In this document: in pieces, positions 16,996-25,516 of the stretch
Layout of the letters: every line of letters begins with the position of its first letter
Numbering within the stretch: the first letter of the stretch is position 1
DNA from: an uncultured Pseudomonadota bacterium
Lineage (GTDB): Bacteria; Pseudomonadota; Gammaproteobacteria; Steroidobacterales; Steroidobacteraceae
DNA length: 47,620 nt
Assembly (NCBI GenBank): GCA_946479515.1
Contig: CAMLGF010000025.1
Span: forward strand, 1 to 47,620
Direction: 5' to 3'
Translations under genes and position numbers: made by a program
Notes under the pieces: model-generated
What the model was told of the DNA's origin: nothing
The model's database searches: none
What the model saw: only the letters and a program-made list of their open reading frames with translations

Positions 16996-17837
16996 CCGCC
17001 CGCCACCGGCGGGATGAACACCACCGCGTCGCCGGAATTCAGCGCCTGGTCCCAGTCGCCGAATTCCGCATTCACCGCCACGCGCAGCAGGCTCGCCGGC
17101 AGGCTGAACGGGTATCGCGCGGCCAGCTCGGCGTACAGCTCGCGTGGGCTGCGCGCGCAGGTGAGCAGCGATTCGTCGCTGCGGCCCGCCTGTTCGCGCA
17201 GCAGGGCGTAGTACTGAACCTTGATCTGCCGCGCCGGCGACTCGAGAGTGGACATGGCGCTCGCATACTCGGTCAGGGTGTTGACGTTGTCGAGCGCGCG
17301 CGGATCCGGCTGCTGCAGCAGGCGCGCATCGGCGTCGAGCAACCACTTGCGCGGGCATTGCTTGCCCGCGGCGATGTGCGCCGCGATCTTGTCGGCGGCA
17401 CGCGGCTCGTAGATGGCGCACAGCGGTTCCGGCAGTCCGTCGTGGCTGGAGCGGAACGCCGTCGCGTCGGCATCGGCGGCGCGCGCGGCGATCAGCGCAT
17501 CCAGCGTGCGCGCATCGAGAAAGGGCAGATCGCAGGCGAGCACCAGCCAGGCGACGTCGGGATGGGCGGCGAACGCCGCGCGGATGCCGGCGATCGGCCC
17601 CTGTACGGAGTCCGCGGCGTCGACGATACACGGCCAGGCGGCGCGCGCCGGGTCGCCCGACTGGTCGGCGCGCACCGAGACGAAGGCCCGGGCGACGCGG
17701 TCGGACAGCAGCTTCATGGTCGCGTCGAGCTGGGTTTGCCCCGGGCGATATTCGAGCACGGCCTTGTCGCGTTGCATGCGCGTGCTGCGGCCACCGGCGA
17801 GCACCAGGCCGAACAGCGGCGCCGCGCCGGCCGTCAT
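16992..17837 (-). CDS. MobA-like nucleotidyltransferase fused to MoaD
   Basis: The 281-residue protein has two parts. Residues 8-193 are a MobA-type nucleotidyltransferase: LAGGRSTRMQRDKAVLEY (the GTP loop, Lys25), ACDLPFLDA near residue 101, and PEPLCAIYEP near 136. This domain attaches GMP to molybdopterin. Residues 204-281 are a MoaD-like beta-grasp domain (KVQYYALLREQAGRSDE, ending VFIPPVAGG). They carry the C-terminal Gly-Gly that is adenylated by MoeB and thiocarboxylated for molybdopterin synthase. MoaD is normally a free protein of about 80 residues. An internal ATG (Met195, at 17255) could give free MoaD as well, but only a weak ribosome site precedes it. MobA is favoured over MocA by LAGG and the DKA motif. 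Both ends overlap neighbours by ATGA. Confidence 0.9.
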   Translation of the reverse strand: MTAGAAPLFGLVLAGGRSTRMQRDKAVLEYRPGQTQLDATMKLLSDRVARAFVSVRADQSGDPARAAWPCIVDAADSVQGPIAGIRAAFAAHPDVAWLVLACDLPFLDARTLDALIAARAADADATAFRSSHDGLPEPLCAIYEPRAADKIAAHIAAGKQCPRKWLLDADARLLQQPDPRALDNVNTLTEYASAMSTLESPARQIKVQYYALLREQAGRSDESLLTCARSPRELYAELAARYPFSLPASLLRVAVNAEFGDWDQALNSGDAVVFIPPVAGG

Positions 17838-18316
17838 CGGCGCGCCTTGCGCTGGAAGGCGCGTTTGCCGCCGGATTTGCGCAACAGCCGCACGCGGCTG
17901 ATCTCGATGTCATGCGACAGGGACTTGCACATGTCGTACAGCGTGAGCGCCGCGGCGCTCGCGCCCATGAGCGCCTCCATTTCCACGCCGGTCTTGTGGT
18001 GCACGGCGACCGTGCAGACGATGCGGATGCGTCCGCCCGGCTGGTCGCTCACGTCCACGTCGCAGCGTTCCAGCGGCAGCGGGTGGCAGAAGGGGATGAT
18101 CTCGTGTGTCTTCTTCGCGGCCATCACGCCGGCGATGATCGCAGTGTCGAAGATCGGCCCCTTGCTGGTGCGATGCCCCGTGCGCTCGAGCTCGCGGACC
18201 ACCGCGGCAGGTAGTTTGACCCAGGCCTCGGCGCTGGCTTCGCGGGTGCTCGCCTGCTTGTCGCCGACGTCCACCATGGTGGGCCGGTTCGCCGGGTCGA
18301 GATGCGTGAATTTCAT
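17834..18316 (-). CDS. moaC: Cyclic pyranopterin monophosphate synthase MoaC
   Basis: The 160-residue enzyme converts the MoaA product into cyclic pyranopterin monophosphate, the second half of Moco step 1. It shows the family core: FCHPLPLERCDVDV near residue 75, then TGVEMEALMGASAAALTLYD and MCKSLSHDIEI, ending in a basic tail. Catalytic Lys and Asp lie in the YDMCK segment. Length is normal. The stop overlaps the start of the MobA-MoaD gene by ATGA. Confidence 0.97.
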   Translation of the reverse strand: MKFTHLDPANRPTMVDVGDKQASTREASAEAWVKLPAAVVRELERTGHRTSKGPIFDTAIIAGVMAAKKTHEIIPFCHPLPLERCDVDVSDQPGGRIRIVCTVAVHHKTGVEMEALMGASAAALTLYDMCKSLSHDIEISRVRLLRKSGGKRAFQRKARR

Positions 18317-18357
18317 GGGTTATCCGCAAAGGAAGGGCTGCATTGGTGCCCGCGATT

Positions 18358-19449
18358 CTATCCACCTATGTGGTTCATCTCGACCTTGTGCAGGTCGGGG
18401 CCGGCCTGGCGCATCGAGGCGCGCAATTCGCTGTAGCGATCGCCGCGCGCGCGCCACACGCCGCGAATGATGTCGAACAGCTCGTCGTCGCTCGCCCCGG
18501 CGCGCAGCGGCGCGCGCAGGTCGGTGCCTTCGGTGGCGAACAGGCAGGTGTAGAACGAGCCATCCGAGGAGATGCGCGCGCGCGAACAGTCGCCGCAGAA
18601 CGGCTGCGACACCGAGGATATGAAGCCGATTTCGCCCGCGCCGTCGACATAGGCATGACGCTCGGCGACTTCGCCGGAGTACTCCCGGCCGCGGGCGGCG
18701 ATGGGCCAGCGGGCGTGGATGGCCGCCGCCAGCTCGCGCGAGGGCACCACCATCTCCGGCCGCCAATGATTGCGCGTGCCCACGTCCATGTATTCGATGA
18801 AGCGCACGATGACGCCCGTGCCGCGGAAATGCGCGAGCAGGTCCATGACCGTATGGTCGTTGACGCCACGCTGCACGACGGTATTGATCTTGATGGGCGC
18901 GAGTCCCGCGCGGCGCGCGTGCTCGATGCCGTCGAGTACTTCGGCCACGCCGCCGAAGCCGCCGCTCATCCTGGCGAATACGTCCGGGTCCAGAGTGTCG
19001 AGGCTAACGGTGATGCGATCGAGCCCCGCGGCCTTGAGCTCGCTGGCGTATTTCGCCAGCAGCACGCCATTGGTGGTGAGCGCGATGTCCTCGATGCCCT
19101 GGACGGACGTGAGGTCACCGATGAAGTCGGCGAGGTTGGGGCGCAGCAGCGGCTCGCCGCCCGTGATGCGCACCTTGCGCACGCCGGCGCGCACGAAGAC
19201 GCGCGTGAGCTGCAGCAGTTCGGTGAAATCCAGGCGCTCGCTCGACTTGAGGAACCGGTACGACTCGTGAAAGGTCTCGCGCGGCATGCAGTACGGACAG
19301 CGGAAATTGCAGCGGTCCATGACCGAGATGCGCAGGTCGTGGATGGGTCGTCCGCGCACGTCGAGCGGCGCGCGCTCGCGTGCGGCCGCGAGCGCGCGGC
19401 CGGCGGCAAGTGCAGTCAGTGGAACCACTTTCTCGTCGTCGTGCGGCAT
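18358..19449 (-). CDS. moaA: GTP 3',8-cyclase MoaA (radical SAM)
   Basis: The 363-residue protein has the radical-SAM cluster CNFRCPYC (Cys47, 51, 54), the SAM-binding ITGGEPLLRP, the C-terminal second cluster (QPFCGDCSRARIS followed by Cys in YTCLF), and the essential terminal double glycine (NHIGG). It rearranges GTP to 3',8-cyclo-dihydro-GTP, the first Moco step. ATG 19449 is chosen. A GTG at 19458 overlaps the moeA stop as GTGA and is a credible alternative coupled start. moaC follows after 41 bp. Confidence 0.97.
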   Translation of the reverse strand: MPHDDEKVVPLTALAAGRALAAARERAPLDVRGRPIHDLRISVMDRCNFRCPYCMPRETFHESYRFLKSSERLDFTELLQLTRVFVRAGVRKVRITGGEPLLRPNLADFIGDLTSVQGIEDIALTTNGVLLAKYASELKAAGLDRITVSLDTLDPDVFARMSGGFGGVAEVLDGIEHARRAGLAPIKINTVVQRGVNDHTVMDLLAHFRGTGVIVRFIEYMDVGTRNHWRPEMVVPSRELAAAIHARWPIAARGREYSGEVAERHAYVDGAGEIGFISSVSQPFCGDCSRARISSDGSFYTCLFATEGTDLRAPLRAGASDDELFDIIRGVWRARGDRYSELRASMRQAGPDLHKVEMNHIGG

Positions 19450-19454
19450 GGCGG

Positions 19455-20648
19455 TCACCAGCGGTAGAAGCGCGCCACGAAACCCTTGGGATAGGCATTC
19501 GGGCCCGGTGGCAATTCGACGAAGCCGTCGGTTCCCGCCAGGGCGGTGAAGTCGCCCGAGCCATTGGTCGGGCAGGGTTCCGCCGACGTACGACCCCAGT
19601 CGTCCGATTTCAGTTTCACCGGCAGATAGAAGGTGAGCGGCACCTTCACCTCGACGGGCGCGGTCAGCGAGATGCGCGGCGCGCTGGCGCCCGCCTGGCC
19701 CATGGCCGCGCGCAGCGCGGGCAGCACGTAGCGCGCCAGGCATACCAGCGTGGACACGGGGTTGCCGGGCAGGGCGAACACGGCCGGGCCCGCCTGCGAC
19801 ACGCCGAACCACATGGGCTTGCCCGGCCGCTGTGCGACGTGGTGGAACACCAGCGACACGCCTAACTTCTCCAGCACTTTGGGCACCAGGTCCATCTTGC
19901 CCATGGATACGCCGCCCGACAGGATCAGCACGTCGTGCGTGCGCAGATGGAAATCGAGTCGCGCGGTGAGCTCGGCCTCGTCGTCGCGCACGTGATCGTC
20001 GGCGACGCGCATGTAGCCGTGCTGGCGCAGCGCGGCGGTGATGCCATAGGCATTTGAGCGTCGCACCTGGTGCGGCTGGATGACTTCGCCCGGCTCCACG
20101 AGTTCATTGCCGGTGGACATGACCACGATCATGGGCTGGGCACTGACGCGCAGGCGGGCCATGCCCGCGCCGGCGGCGATGGCCACCTCCGGCGGCGACA
20201 GGCGCGCGCCCGCGCTCAGCAGCAGCGCGCCCTGCGGGCAATCCGAGCCGCGGCGATGCACGTTCTGCCAGGGGCTCAACGGCCTGCCGCCGAGCTCGGC
20301 GAAGTCGCCGTGCCGGCGTATCTGTTCCACCGGCACCACCGCGTCGCAGCCCTGAGGCAGCATGGCGCCGGTCATGATTTCGATGCAGCCGGCGGGATCG
20401 GTGAGCGTCTGCGGCGGATCGCCCGCGTTCTGCGTGCCGCAGATGCGCAGGCGCCCGGTCGGGTTCGCGGCGCTGCTGTTCAAGGCGATGCCATCCATGG
20501 CCACGCGATCGAAGGGCGGCTGGTCGCGTTCCGCGTACACGTTCTCTCGCAGCACCGCACCCGCGGCCTGGGTGAGCGGCAGCGATTCGATCGGCAGACA
20601 CGCCAGGTGCTGCTCGATGAGCGTTTCTGCCTGCGCGGGCGTCAGCAT
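19455..20648 (-). CDS. moeA: Molybdopterin molybdenumtransferase MoeA
   Basis: The 397-residue protein inserts molybdate into adenylated molybdopterin. It shows the MoeA signatures: PPFDRVAMDGIAL near residue 44, IMTGAMLPQGCDAVVPVEQ near residue 100, STGNELVEPGE near residue 175, the substrate loop ILSGGVSMGKMDLV, and LPGNPVSTLVC. The ATG at 20648 lies 8 bp after the stop of the preceding small gene and gives the usual N-terminus; the frame is open further up but that part is a shadow of the neighbour. MogA/MoaB, which prepares its substrate, is not in the window. Confidence 0.96.
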   Translation of the reverse strand: MLTPAQAETLIEQHLACLPIESLPLTQAAGAVLRENVYAERDQPPFDRVAMDGIALNSSAANPTGRLRICGTQNAGDPPQTLTDPAGCIEIMTGAMLPQGCDAVVPVEQIRRHGDFAELGGRPLSPWQNVHRRGSDCPQGALLLSAGARLSPPEVAIAAGAGMARLRVSAQPMIVVMSTGNELVEPGEVIQPHQVRRSNAYGITAALRQHGYMRVADDHVRDDEAELTARLDFHLRTHDVLILSGGVSMGKMDLVPKVLEKLGVSLVFHHVAQRPGKPMWFGVSQAGPAVFALPGNPVSTLVCLARYVLPALRAAMGQAGASAPRISLTAPVEVKVPLTFYLPVKLKSDDWGRTSAEPCPTNGSGDFTALAGTDGFVELPPGPNAYPKGFVARFYRW

Positions 20649-20656
20649 GCGGCCGG

Positions 20657-21040
20657 TCAGGACGACTTCTTCTTCGCGCCGTTGCGGGTGTTCCAGGCCT
20701 CGAGCTGCTCGTTGAAGCGAGCCACCACCTCCTTCACCTCGGCGAGCGCGGCATTTTCCTTCTGCGCGTGCACGCGCTCGAGCTCGGCCTTCTGTTCGGG
20801 AGTCGCGTTGCTCTGCGCCGCCAGCCTGGCCTCGTATTCGGAACGGATGCACACGAGGTAGGCATTCATATCGGCGTCGTACTTGACCACGACCGCCTTG
20901 GCGGCGCTGAGCTCCTCGCGGCTGGCGACGCTGCCGTCGGGAAATTTCCCGGGAGCGAGCGGGTAGTTGCAGAGGGCCTGCGCGGGCGGGATGGCGCCGA
21001 CGCCGGCGAGCAGCAGGGCAGCCGGCAATATGGCTTTCAT
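20657..21040 (-). CDS. Small secreted protein of unknown function heading the Moco operon
   Basis: The 127-residue precursor has a signal peptide (MKAILPAALLLAGVGAIPPA) and a mature part beginning LCNYPLAPGKFPDG. A charged helix follows (residues 45-110, rich in Ala, Glu and Lys, probably coiled coil) with one further Cys (VCIRSEYEAR). The tail is GAKKKSS. The two Cys could form a disulfide. I do not recognise the family. It is 8 bp upstream of moeA and may share its transcript; the 52-bp gap before it towards lpxL is the likely promoter region. Confidence 0.7.
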   Translation of the reverse strand: MKAILPAALLLAGVGAIPPAQALCNYPLAPGKFPDGSVASREELSAAKAVVVKYDADMNAYLVCIRSEYEARLAAQSNATPEQKAELERVHAQKENAALAEVKEVVARFNEQLEAWNTRNGAKKKSS

Positions 21041-21092
21041 GGGAATCCCCGGTGATCGTCTGGAATGGCCGTAGCTTATAGGGGGTGCGCGG

Positions 21093-21992
21093 CTATTCGT
21101 AGTACTTCGGGTAGTCGGGGGTCAACCCTTTGAAACGACGATGAATCCAGAGGTATTGCGCCGGGATGCGACGGACCTCGGCCTCGACGATGTGATTGAA
21201 GCGTTCGGCATCGGCCACCGCGTCGCCGGTGGGAAAATTCTCGAGCGGGGGATGAATGACGCCCTTGTAGCCGCCTCCGGGCAGCCGCTCGAAGAAATAC
21301 GGCAGGACCAGCGCATGGGTCATGCCGACGATGCGGGACGTGGCCGTGTTCGTGGCCGCCGGTATGCCGAACAGCCGCACCATTTCGGCGCCTTTCTTGC
21401 GGAAGCTCTGGTCGGGGGCGTACCAGACGACTTCACCCTCCTTGAGGGCCTTGATCAGCGTGCGCACGTCGTCGCGCGGGATGGCGCGCCGGGTCTGCTC
21501 CGCCCGGCGCGAGTGCACGAATTCGCCGATCAGCAGGTTCTTGGTGGGGCGATACATGATGTTGAGCGGCATGCGCGCGGCCAGTGCGCGGCAGCCGATC
21601 TCGATGGAATTGAAATGCGCCGACAGCAGCAACACACCGCGCCCCGTGGCCTGCGCGTCGCCGATGTGGTGCAGGCCTTCCATGTAGGTGACGCGCCGGA
21701 TGCGCTCGTTGGACGACCACCAGCTCATGGCGGTCTCGAACAGCGCGCAGCCGAGCCCGGCGAAGTGTTCGCGCAGCACGCGCCGCCGGGCGGCCGCATC
21801 CAGCTCGGGCAGGCACAGCTCGATGTTACGGCGCGCGATGCGCTTGAACGACGTGGGCAGCGCGTACACGAACAGCCCGAGCCCCCGGCCGAGTAGATAG
21901 AGCAGGCCGGGTGGCAGCGGTTCGAAGACCCTGAGGATCCCGAGGCCGATCCAGGTGGGCCAGTACCTGGGGTGGAAATAGGCGGCTTTCAC
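21093..21992 (-). CDS. Lipid A acyltransferase, LpxL/HtrB family
   Basis: The 299-residue protein has one N-terminal membrane segment (residues 12-45) and the acyltransferase HX4E site in LLLSAHFNSIEIG. The family pattern continues with NIMYRPTKNLLIGEFV and VVWYAPDQSFRKKGAEMVRLFG. The end reads QYLWIHRRFKGLTPDYPKYY, typical of LpxL. It transfers a secondary acyl chain to the lipid A precursor at the inner membrane. LpxL versus LpxP or LpxM cannot be settled by eye; the C-terminal WIHRRFK pattern favours LpxL. Confidence 0.92.
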   Translation of the reverse strand: MKAAYFHPRYWPTWIGLGILRVFEPLPPGLLYLLGRGLGLFVYALPTSFKRIARRNIELCLPELDAAARRRVLREHFAGLGCALFETAMSWWSSNERIRRVTYMEGLHHIGDAQATGRGVLLLSAHFNSIEIGCRALAARMPLNIMYRPTKNLLIGEFVHSRRAEQTRRAIPRDDVRTLIKALKEGEVVWYAPDQSFRKKGAEMVRLFGIPAATNTATSRIVGMTHALVLPYFFERLPGGGYKGVIHPPLENFPTGDAVADAERFNHIVEAEVRRIPAQYLWIHRRFKGLTPDYPKYYE

Positions 21993-22052
21993 GCGCGCAC
22001 ATGATACCCGGTATGGCGGCGCCGATGTCCGGCGCGGCGCCGCGCGCCGTGG

Positions 22053-22415
22053 CTACTTCTTCCGGCGCTTGTAGAGCGTCTTGCCGTCGTGGCGGATGAA
22101 GTTGATGACCACGCGGTCGCGCGTGGCCACGGTGAGCTCGGTGCCGTCGGCGAGGCACCAGATGTAGTAGCTCATGCGCGAGCTGCCCTGCGAGGCGTCG
22201 GGCGGCCCCACCTTCGCGATCAGCTGCTCGTAGGTGGTCTCGTCGGTGACGAAGGCGAAGTCCTGCGCGCCGCCGGGCCGGATCGCATCCTCGGGCACGG
22301 CCAGCTCGATGAACGAGGCGTCGCGGCTGCGCTTCTGCTTGCAGGCCGCCTGCGCGGGCATTGCGAACGCGGCGCAGAACAGCGCGGTCGCGAACAGTGC
22401 GTGTCGGGTTTGCAT
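22053..22415 (-). CDS. Small secreted protein, possibly BamE/SmpA-like fold
   Basis: The 120-residue precursor has a signal peptide ending AMPAQA-AC. The mature part has TYEQLIAKVGPPDASQGSS followed by YYIWCLADGTELTVATRDRV and a basic C-terminus (KTLYKRRKK). A helix with a Gly-Pro-Pro turn followed by beta strands that end in a D-x-V-V pattern recalls the SmpA/BamE fold. Two Cys could pair. Function unknown. It lies 9 bp after the aldose epimerase gene. Confidence 0.65.
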   Translation of the reverse strand: MQTRHALFATALFCAAFAMPAQAACKQKRSRDASFIELAVPEDAIRPGGAQDFAFVTDETTYEQLIAKVGPPDASQGSSRMSYYIWCLADGTELTVATRDRVVINFIRHDGKTLYKRRKK

Positions 22416-22424
22416 GCCGGGCCC

Positions 22425-23513
22425 TCAGGCGGAAAAGGTGAAGCTCATGAACGACCGATGGGTCTCGCCGGGCCGCAGGATGCTGCTCGGGAAGTTGGCG
22501 TGATTGGGCGCGTCGGGAAAATTCTCTGGTTCGACGCACACCGCGTGCCAGCCCGGATAGACGCTCTTGAAATGAGATGCGTCGTATACCTGCACCCCGG
22601 GCAGGTTGGTGCGAACCCGCATGCGCACCCCGGTCTGCGGCGCGTAGACCTCCGCGGCCACGCGCGCGCCCTCGTCGAGCACCCAGCAGTGGTCGAAACC
22701 CCGGGTGAGCGCGATCTGCGGATGCGCGGAGGGCGGCGGCACGCGCAGCGCGCGCGGGCGGCGAAAATCGAACGGCGTACCGGCCACGGGCGCGATCTCG
22801 CCCGTGGGAACGCGTGCCTCGTTCACGGGTAGATAGTGGCTCGCGGCCAGTGTCATCCGCCAGTCGTCGATGGGCACGCGTGGATCGCCGGCCAGCGTGA
22901 AATACGGATGCCAGGTGAGACTGATGGGCGTGGGCGCATCCGTGACCGCCTCATACTGCAGCGTGAGCGTGTTCTCGTACACGCTGATCAGCGCGCTCAC
23001 GTCGAGATTGCCGGGGAAACCGTTGATGCCGGCCGGGGAACGATGGCCCAGCTTCACGTAGCTGAGCTTGCCGCCACCGGAACCCAGCACGTTCCAGACG
23101 TACTTGCCGAAGCCCACCTTGCCGCCGTGCAGCGTGTTGGGCGGGTTGTTGGCGGTGAGCGGGTACTGCTTGCCATCGAGCGAGAACGCGGCGCCCGCGA
23201 TCCGGTTGCCGTAGCGCCCGACGAGCTGGCCGATATAAGAGGTGTCGGCCAGATAGCCGGCCAAATCGGCGAAACCGAGCGCCAGCTCCAGGCGCCTGTC
23301 CTTCACCGGCAAGGTCAGCCGCCGCAACGTGCCGCCGAGCGTGAGGATCTCCGCCTGCAGGCCGTGTTCCTCGCCCAGCGTGAAAGCTTCGACGTCGGAG
23401 CCGTTGCCGAGTCTGCCGAAGGACTTACGCATCACGGAGCCCGCACGAGCGGGCAACGCGGCAGCCAGCGGCAGCAGGGCGAGCGCGAAGGTGTTGCGAC
23501 GATTCTGGTCCAT
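22425..23513 (-). CDS. galM: Periplasmic aldose 1-epimerase (GalM family)
   Basis: The 362-residue protein carries a signal peptide (residues 1-25, ALPARAG) and a full galactose mutarotase domain. VGRYGNRIAGAAF, NNPPNTLHGGKVGFGK with the substrate His, LTWHPYFTLAG with the catalytic His and PENFPDAPNHANFPS with the catalytic Glu are all present. It interconverts alpha and beta anomers of galactose, arabinose or similar sugars, here in the periplasm. It follows the YtfQ-like gene by 27 bp and belongs to the sugar cluster. Confidence 0.94.
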   Translation of the reverse strand: MDQNRRNTFALALLPLAAALPARAGSVMRKSFGRLGNGSDVEAFTLGEEHGLQAEILTLGGTLRRLTLPVKDRRLELALGFADLAGYLADTSYIGQLVGRYGNRIAGAAFSLDGKQYPLTANNPPNTLHGGKVGFGKYVWNVLGSGGGKLSYVKLGHRSPAGINGFPGNLDVSALISVYENTLTLQYEAVTDAPTPISLTWHPYFTLAGDPRVPIDDWRMTLAASHYLPVNEARVPTGEIAPVAGTPFDFRRPRALRVPPPSAHPQIALTRGFDHCWVLDEGARVAAEVYAPQTGVRMRVRTNLPGVQVYDASHFKSVYPGWHAVCVEPENFPDAPNHANFPSSILRPGETHRSFMSFTFSA

Positions 23514-23540
23514 GGTGGGCTCATGCCTCGGAAGGGAACC

Positions 23541-24494
23541 TCAGTACTTGCGGGTCTGGATGTATTGCCGCGCCGTGTCCTGGGTGAACACCGTCTCGTC
23601 GACGAGAATGCGCCTGGGAATGGGCCGCCCAGACACCACTTCGGTGACCGATGTCATGAGCTGCGGGCCCATGAGCGGATTGCATTCGACGGTGGCATTG
23701 AGTTTGCCGGCGATCATGGCTTCGAATGCCGCATGCACGGCATCGATCGAGACGATGCGGATATCCCTGCCCGGGTGCAGCCCTGCCGCCTCGATGGCCT
23801 TGATTGCGCCCAGCGCCATGTCGTCGTTGTGCGCATACAGCACGTCGATGCGATCTTTGCCGATGCGCAGGATGTCGGCCATGGCCGCTTCGCCCCGCTC
23901 GCGTGTGAAATCGCCGGACTGCGACCGGACGATGTGGAAGTTCGCGTGCTGGCCGATGACCTCTTCGAAGCCCTTCTTGCGATCGGTGGCCGGCGCCGAG
24001 CCCACGGTGCCTTCCAGCTGCACGATGTTCACTACGCGCGCCGGGTCATCGAACTGCTGCAGCACCCAGCGGGCGGCCTTGCGCCCCTCCTCGACGAAAT
24101 CAGAACCCAGGAAGCCTGCGTACAGGGACGCATCGGCGCTCACGGCGCGGTCCGTGAGGATCACGGGAATGCCCGCGGCCTTGGCCTCCTTCAGCACCGC
24201 GTCCCAACCGGTGGCGACCACCGGTGCGAATGCGATGACGTCGACCTTGTCGGCGATGAACTGGCGGATTGCCGCGATCTGGTTCTCCTGCTTCTGCTGC
24301 GCGTCGGAGAACCGCAGATCGATGTTGCTGGTGGCGGCGGCGGAGCGGATGGATTCCGTATTGGCGAGGCGCCAGGCGCTTTCCGAGCCGATCTGGCTGA
24401 AGCCGAGCACGATGCGCTGCTCATCCTGCCTGGGAGCGCAGGATGCGAGCAGGCCGGCCACCGTGAGACCGATGAGCAGTCGCGGGAATTTCAT
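23541..24494 (-). CDS. Sugar ABC transporter substrate-binding lipoprotein, YtfQ-like
   Basis: The 317-residue protein has a lipobox (LLASCAP, Cys20) and a ribose-binding-type fold. It resembles E. coli galactofuranose-binding YtfQ in long stretches: LGFSQIGSESAWRLA, QQKQENQIAAIRQFI, APVVATGWDAVLKEAK, VQLEGTVGSAPATDRKKGF, IRSQSGDFTR and YAHNDDMALGAI. It should bind a pyranose or furanose form of galactose or arabinose. No permease or ATPase gene is beside it, which is odd for this class. ATG 24494 gives the signal; an upstream ATG is not needed. Confidence 0.92.
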   Translation of the reverse strand: MKFPRLLIGLTVAGLLASCAPRQDEQRIVLGFSQIGSESAWRLANTESIRSAAATSNIDLRFSDAQQKQENQIAAIRQFIADKVDVIAFAPVVATGWDAVLKEAKAAGIPVILTDRAVSADASLYAGFLGSDFVEEGRKAARWVLQQFDDPARVVNIVQLEGTVGSAPATDRKKGFEEVIGQHANFHIVRSQSGDFTRERGEAAMADILRIGKDRIDVLYAHNDDMALGAIKAIEAAGLHPGRDIRIVSIDAVHAAFEAMIAGKLNATVECNPLMGPQLMTSVTEVVSGRPIPRRILVDETVFTQDTARQYIQTRKY

Positions 24495-24516
24495 CCTTGT
24501 CACCCCCAATGCTGGT

Positions 24517-25509
24517 TCACAGGGCACGCGTCTCGTGCAGCGCGAGCCCGCCAGGCTCGATCACCAGGCGATTCAACAGCGGCGCGCCCAGCGCAGGCAA
24601 GTCGATTTCGAATTCGTCACCGGCTTGCACCAGCACATTGTCGGCGCAGCTCACGGTGGCGGTGCCGAAGAAATGCAGGTGCACGTCGCCGGGAACCCGG
24701 TGCTGCCGGTACTTGAAGTGGTGGTATTCCAGATTCGCGAACGTGTGGCACATGTTCGCTTCGCCGGTGAGGAAGGCTTTTTGCCAGAGCACCTCGCCGT
24801 CCCGCCGGATGCGGCTCGTGCCCTGCAGGTTCGCGGGTAAGGTGCCGGTGTTGAGCATCGGGCCCACGCCGCATTGGCGCAGCTTGGAATGCGCCAGCAG
24901 CAGATAGTTGCGGCGCTCGGTGACGTGGTCGCTGAACTCGTTGCCGATGGCGAAACCAAGTCGCACCGGTCGGCCGTCGTCATCGATCAGGTAGAGGCCG
25001 ACCAGCTCGGGTTCCTCGCCGTGATCCTCGGCGAAGTCGGGCGACAGCAGGGCGCGGCCGCAGGCCACGACGTTGCGGCCCGTGCCCTTGTAGAACCACT
25101 CGGGCTGCATGCCGGGCTGGCTGCCCTTGGGCTTGCCGCCTTCCACGCCCCACTTGAACATCTTCATGGAGTCGCTGAGCTCGGCGCCGCCGGTGAGCTT
25201 GGCATGCATGGCGTCGCGCGCGGCGGCGCTGCCGAGATGCGTGAGCCCGGTGCCCGAGACCAGGCAATGGGCCGGGTCGGGATGCGTGAGCGGCGGCAGC
25301 AGGCGCTCGTCGCGCAGCAGCGCGGCGTATTCGACGGGCGCATCGACCGGCAGGCCCTGCACCAAATGCTCGAGCGTCTTGCGCTCCTCGAGCGCCTTGC
25401 GCGCGAGCTGGTAGGTAGTTTGATAGCGGGACAGCGGCAGCACGGCGCCGCCGGCGTCGACACGCGCGACGCGCTCGTGGCCGGCATCGAGGAACTGCAG
25501 CAGCCGCAT
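24517..25509 (-). CDS. AraD1/GguC-type fumarylacetoacetate-hydrolase-family enzyme
   Basis: The 330-residue protein starts MRLLQFLDAGHERVARVD and has the GguC/AraD1 pattern: HCLVSGTGLTHLGSAAARDA, KMFKWGVEGGKP, WFYKGTGRNVVACG, GFAIGNEFSDHVTERRNYL and MCHTFANLEYHHFKY. Acidic metal ligands lie in the EEPELVGLYL and GNEFSDH segments. AraD1 proteins accompany L-arabinose and galactose catabolism. They are proposed to dehydrate 2-keto-3-deoxy-L-arabinonate, giving 2-oxoglutarate semialdehyde. The SDR gene is 7 bp upstream and the ytfQ-like gene 22 bp downstream. Confidence 0.88.
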   Translation of the reverse strand: MRLLQFLDAGHERVARVDAGGAVLPLSRYQTTYQLARKALEERKTLEHLVQGLPVDAPVEYAALLRDERLLPPLTHPDPAHCLVSGTGLTHLGSAAARDAMHAKLTGGAELSDSMKMFKWGVEGGKPKGSQPGMQPEWFYKGTGRNVVACGRALLSPDFAEDHGEEPELVGLYLIDDDGRPVRLGFAIGNEFSDHVTERRNYLLLAHSKLRQCGVGPMLNTGTLPANLQGTSRIRRDGEVLWQKAFLTGEANMCHTFANLEYHHFKYRQHRVPGDVHLHFFGTATVSCADNVLVQAGDEFEIDLPALGAPLLNRLVIEPGGLALHETRAL

Positions 25510-25516
25510 AACGCGC

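Noticed and set aside
17000..17913. Upstream extension of the MoaE-MoeB frame to 17913
   Set aside because: That part is the MobA-MoaD gene read out of frame; MoaE starts normally at 16995.
22836..24716. 626-codon plus-strand frame opposite galM and the YtfQ-like gene
   Set aside because: Shadow frame; no family pattern.
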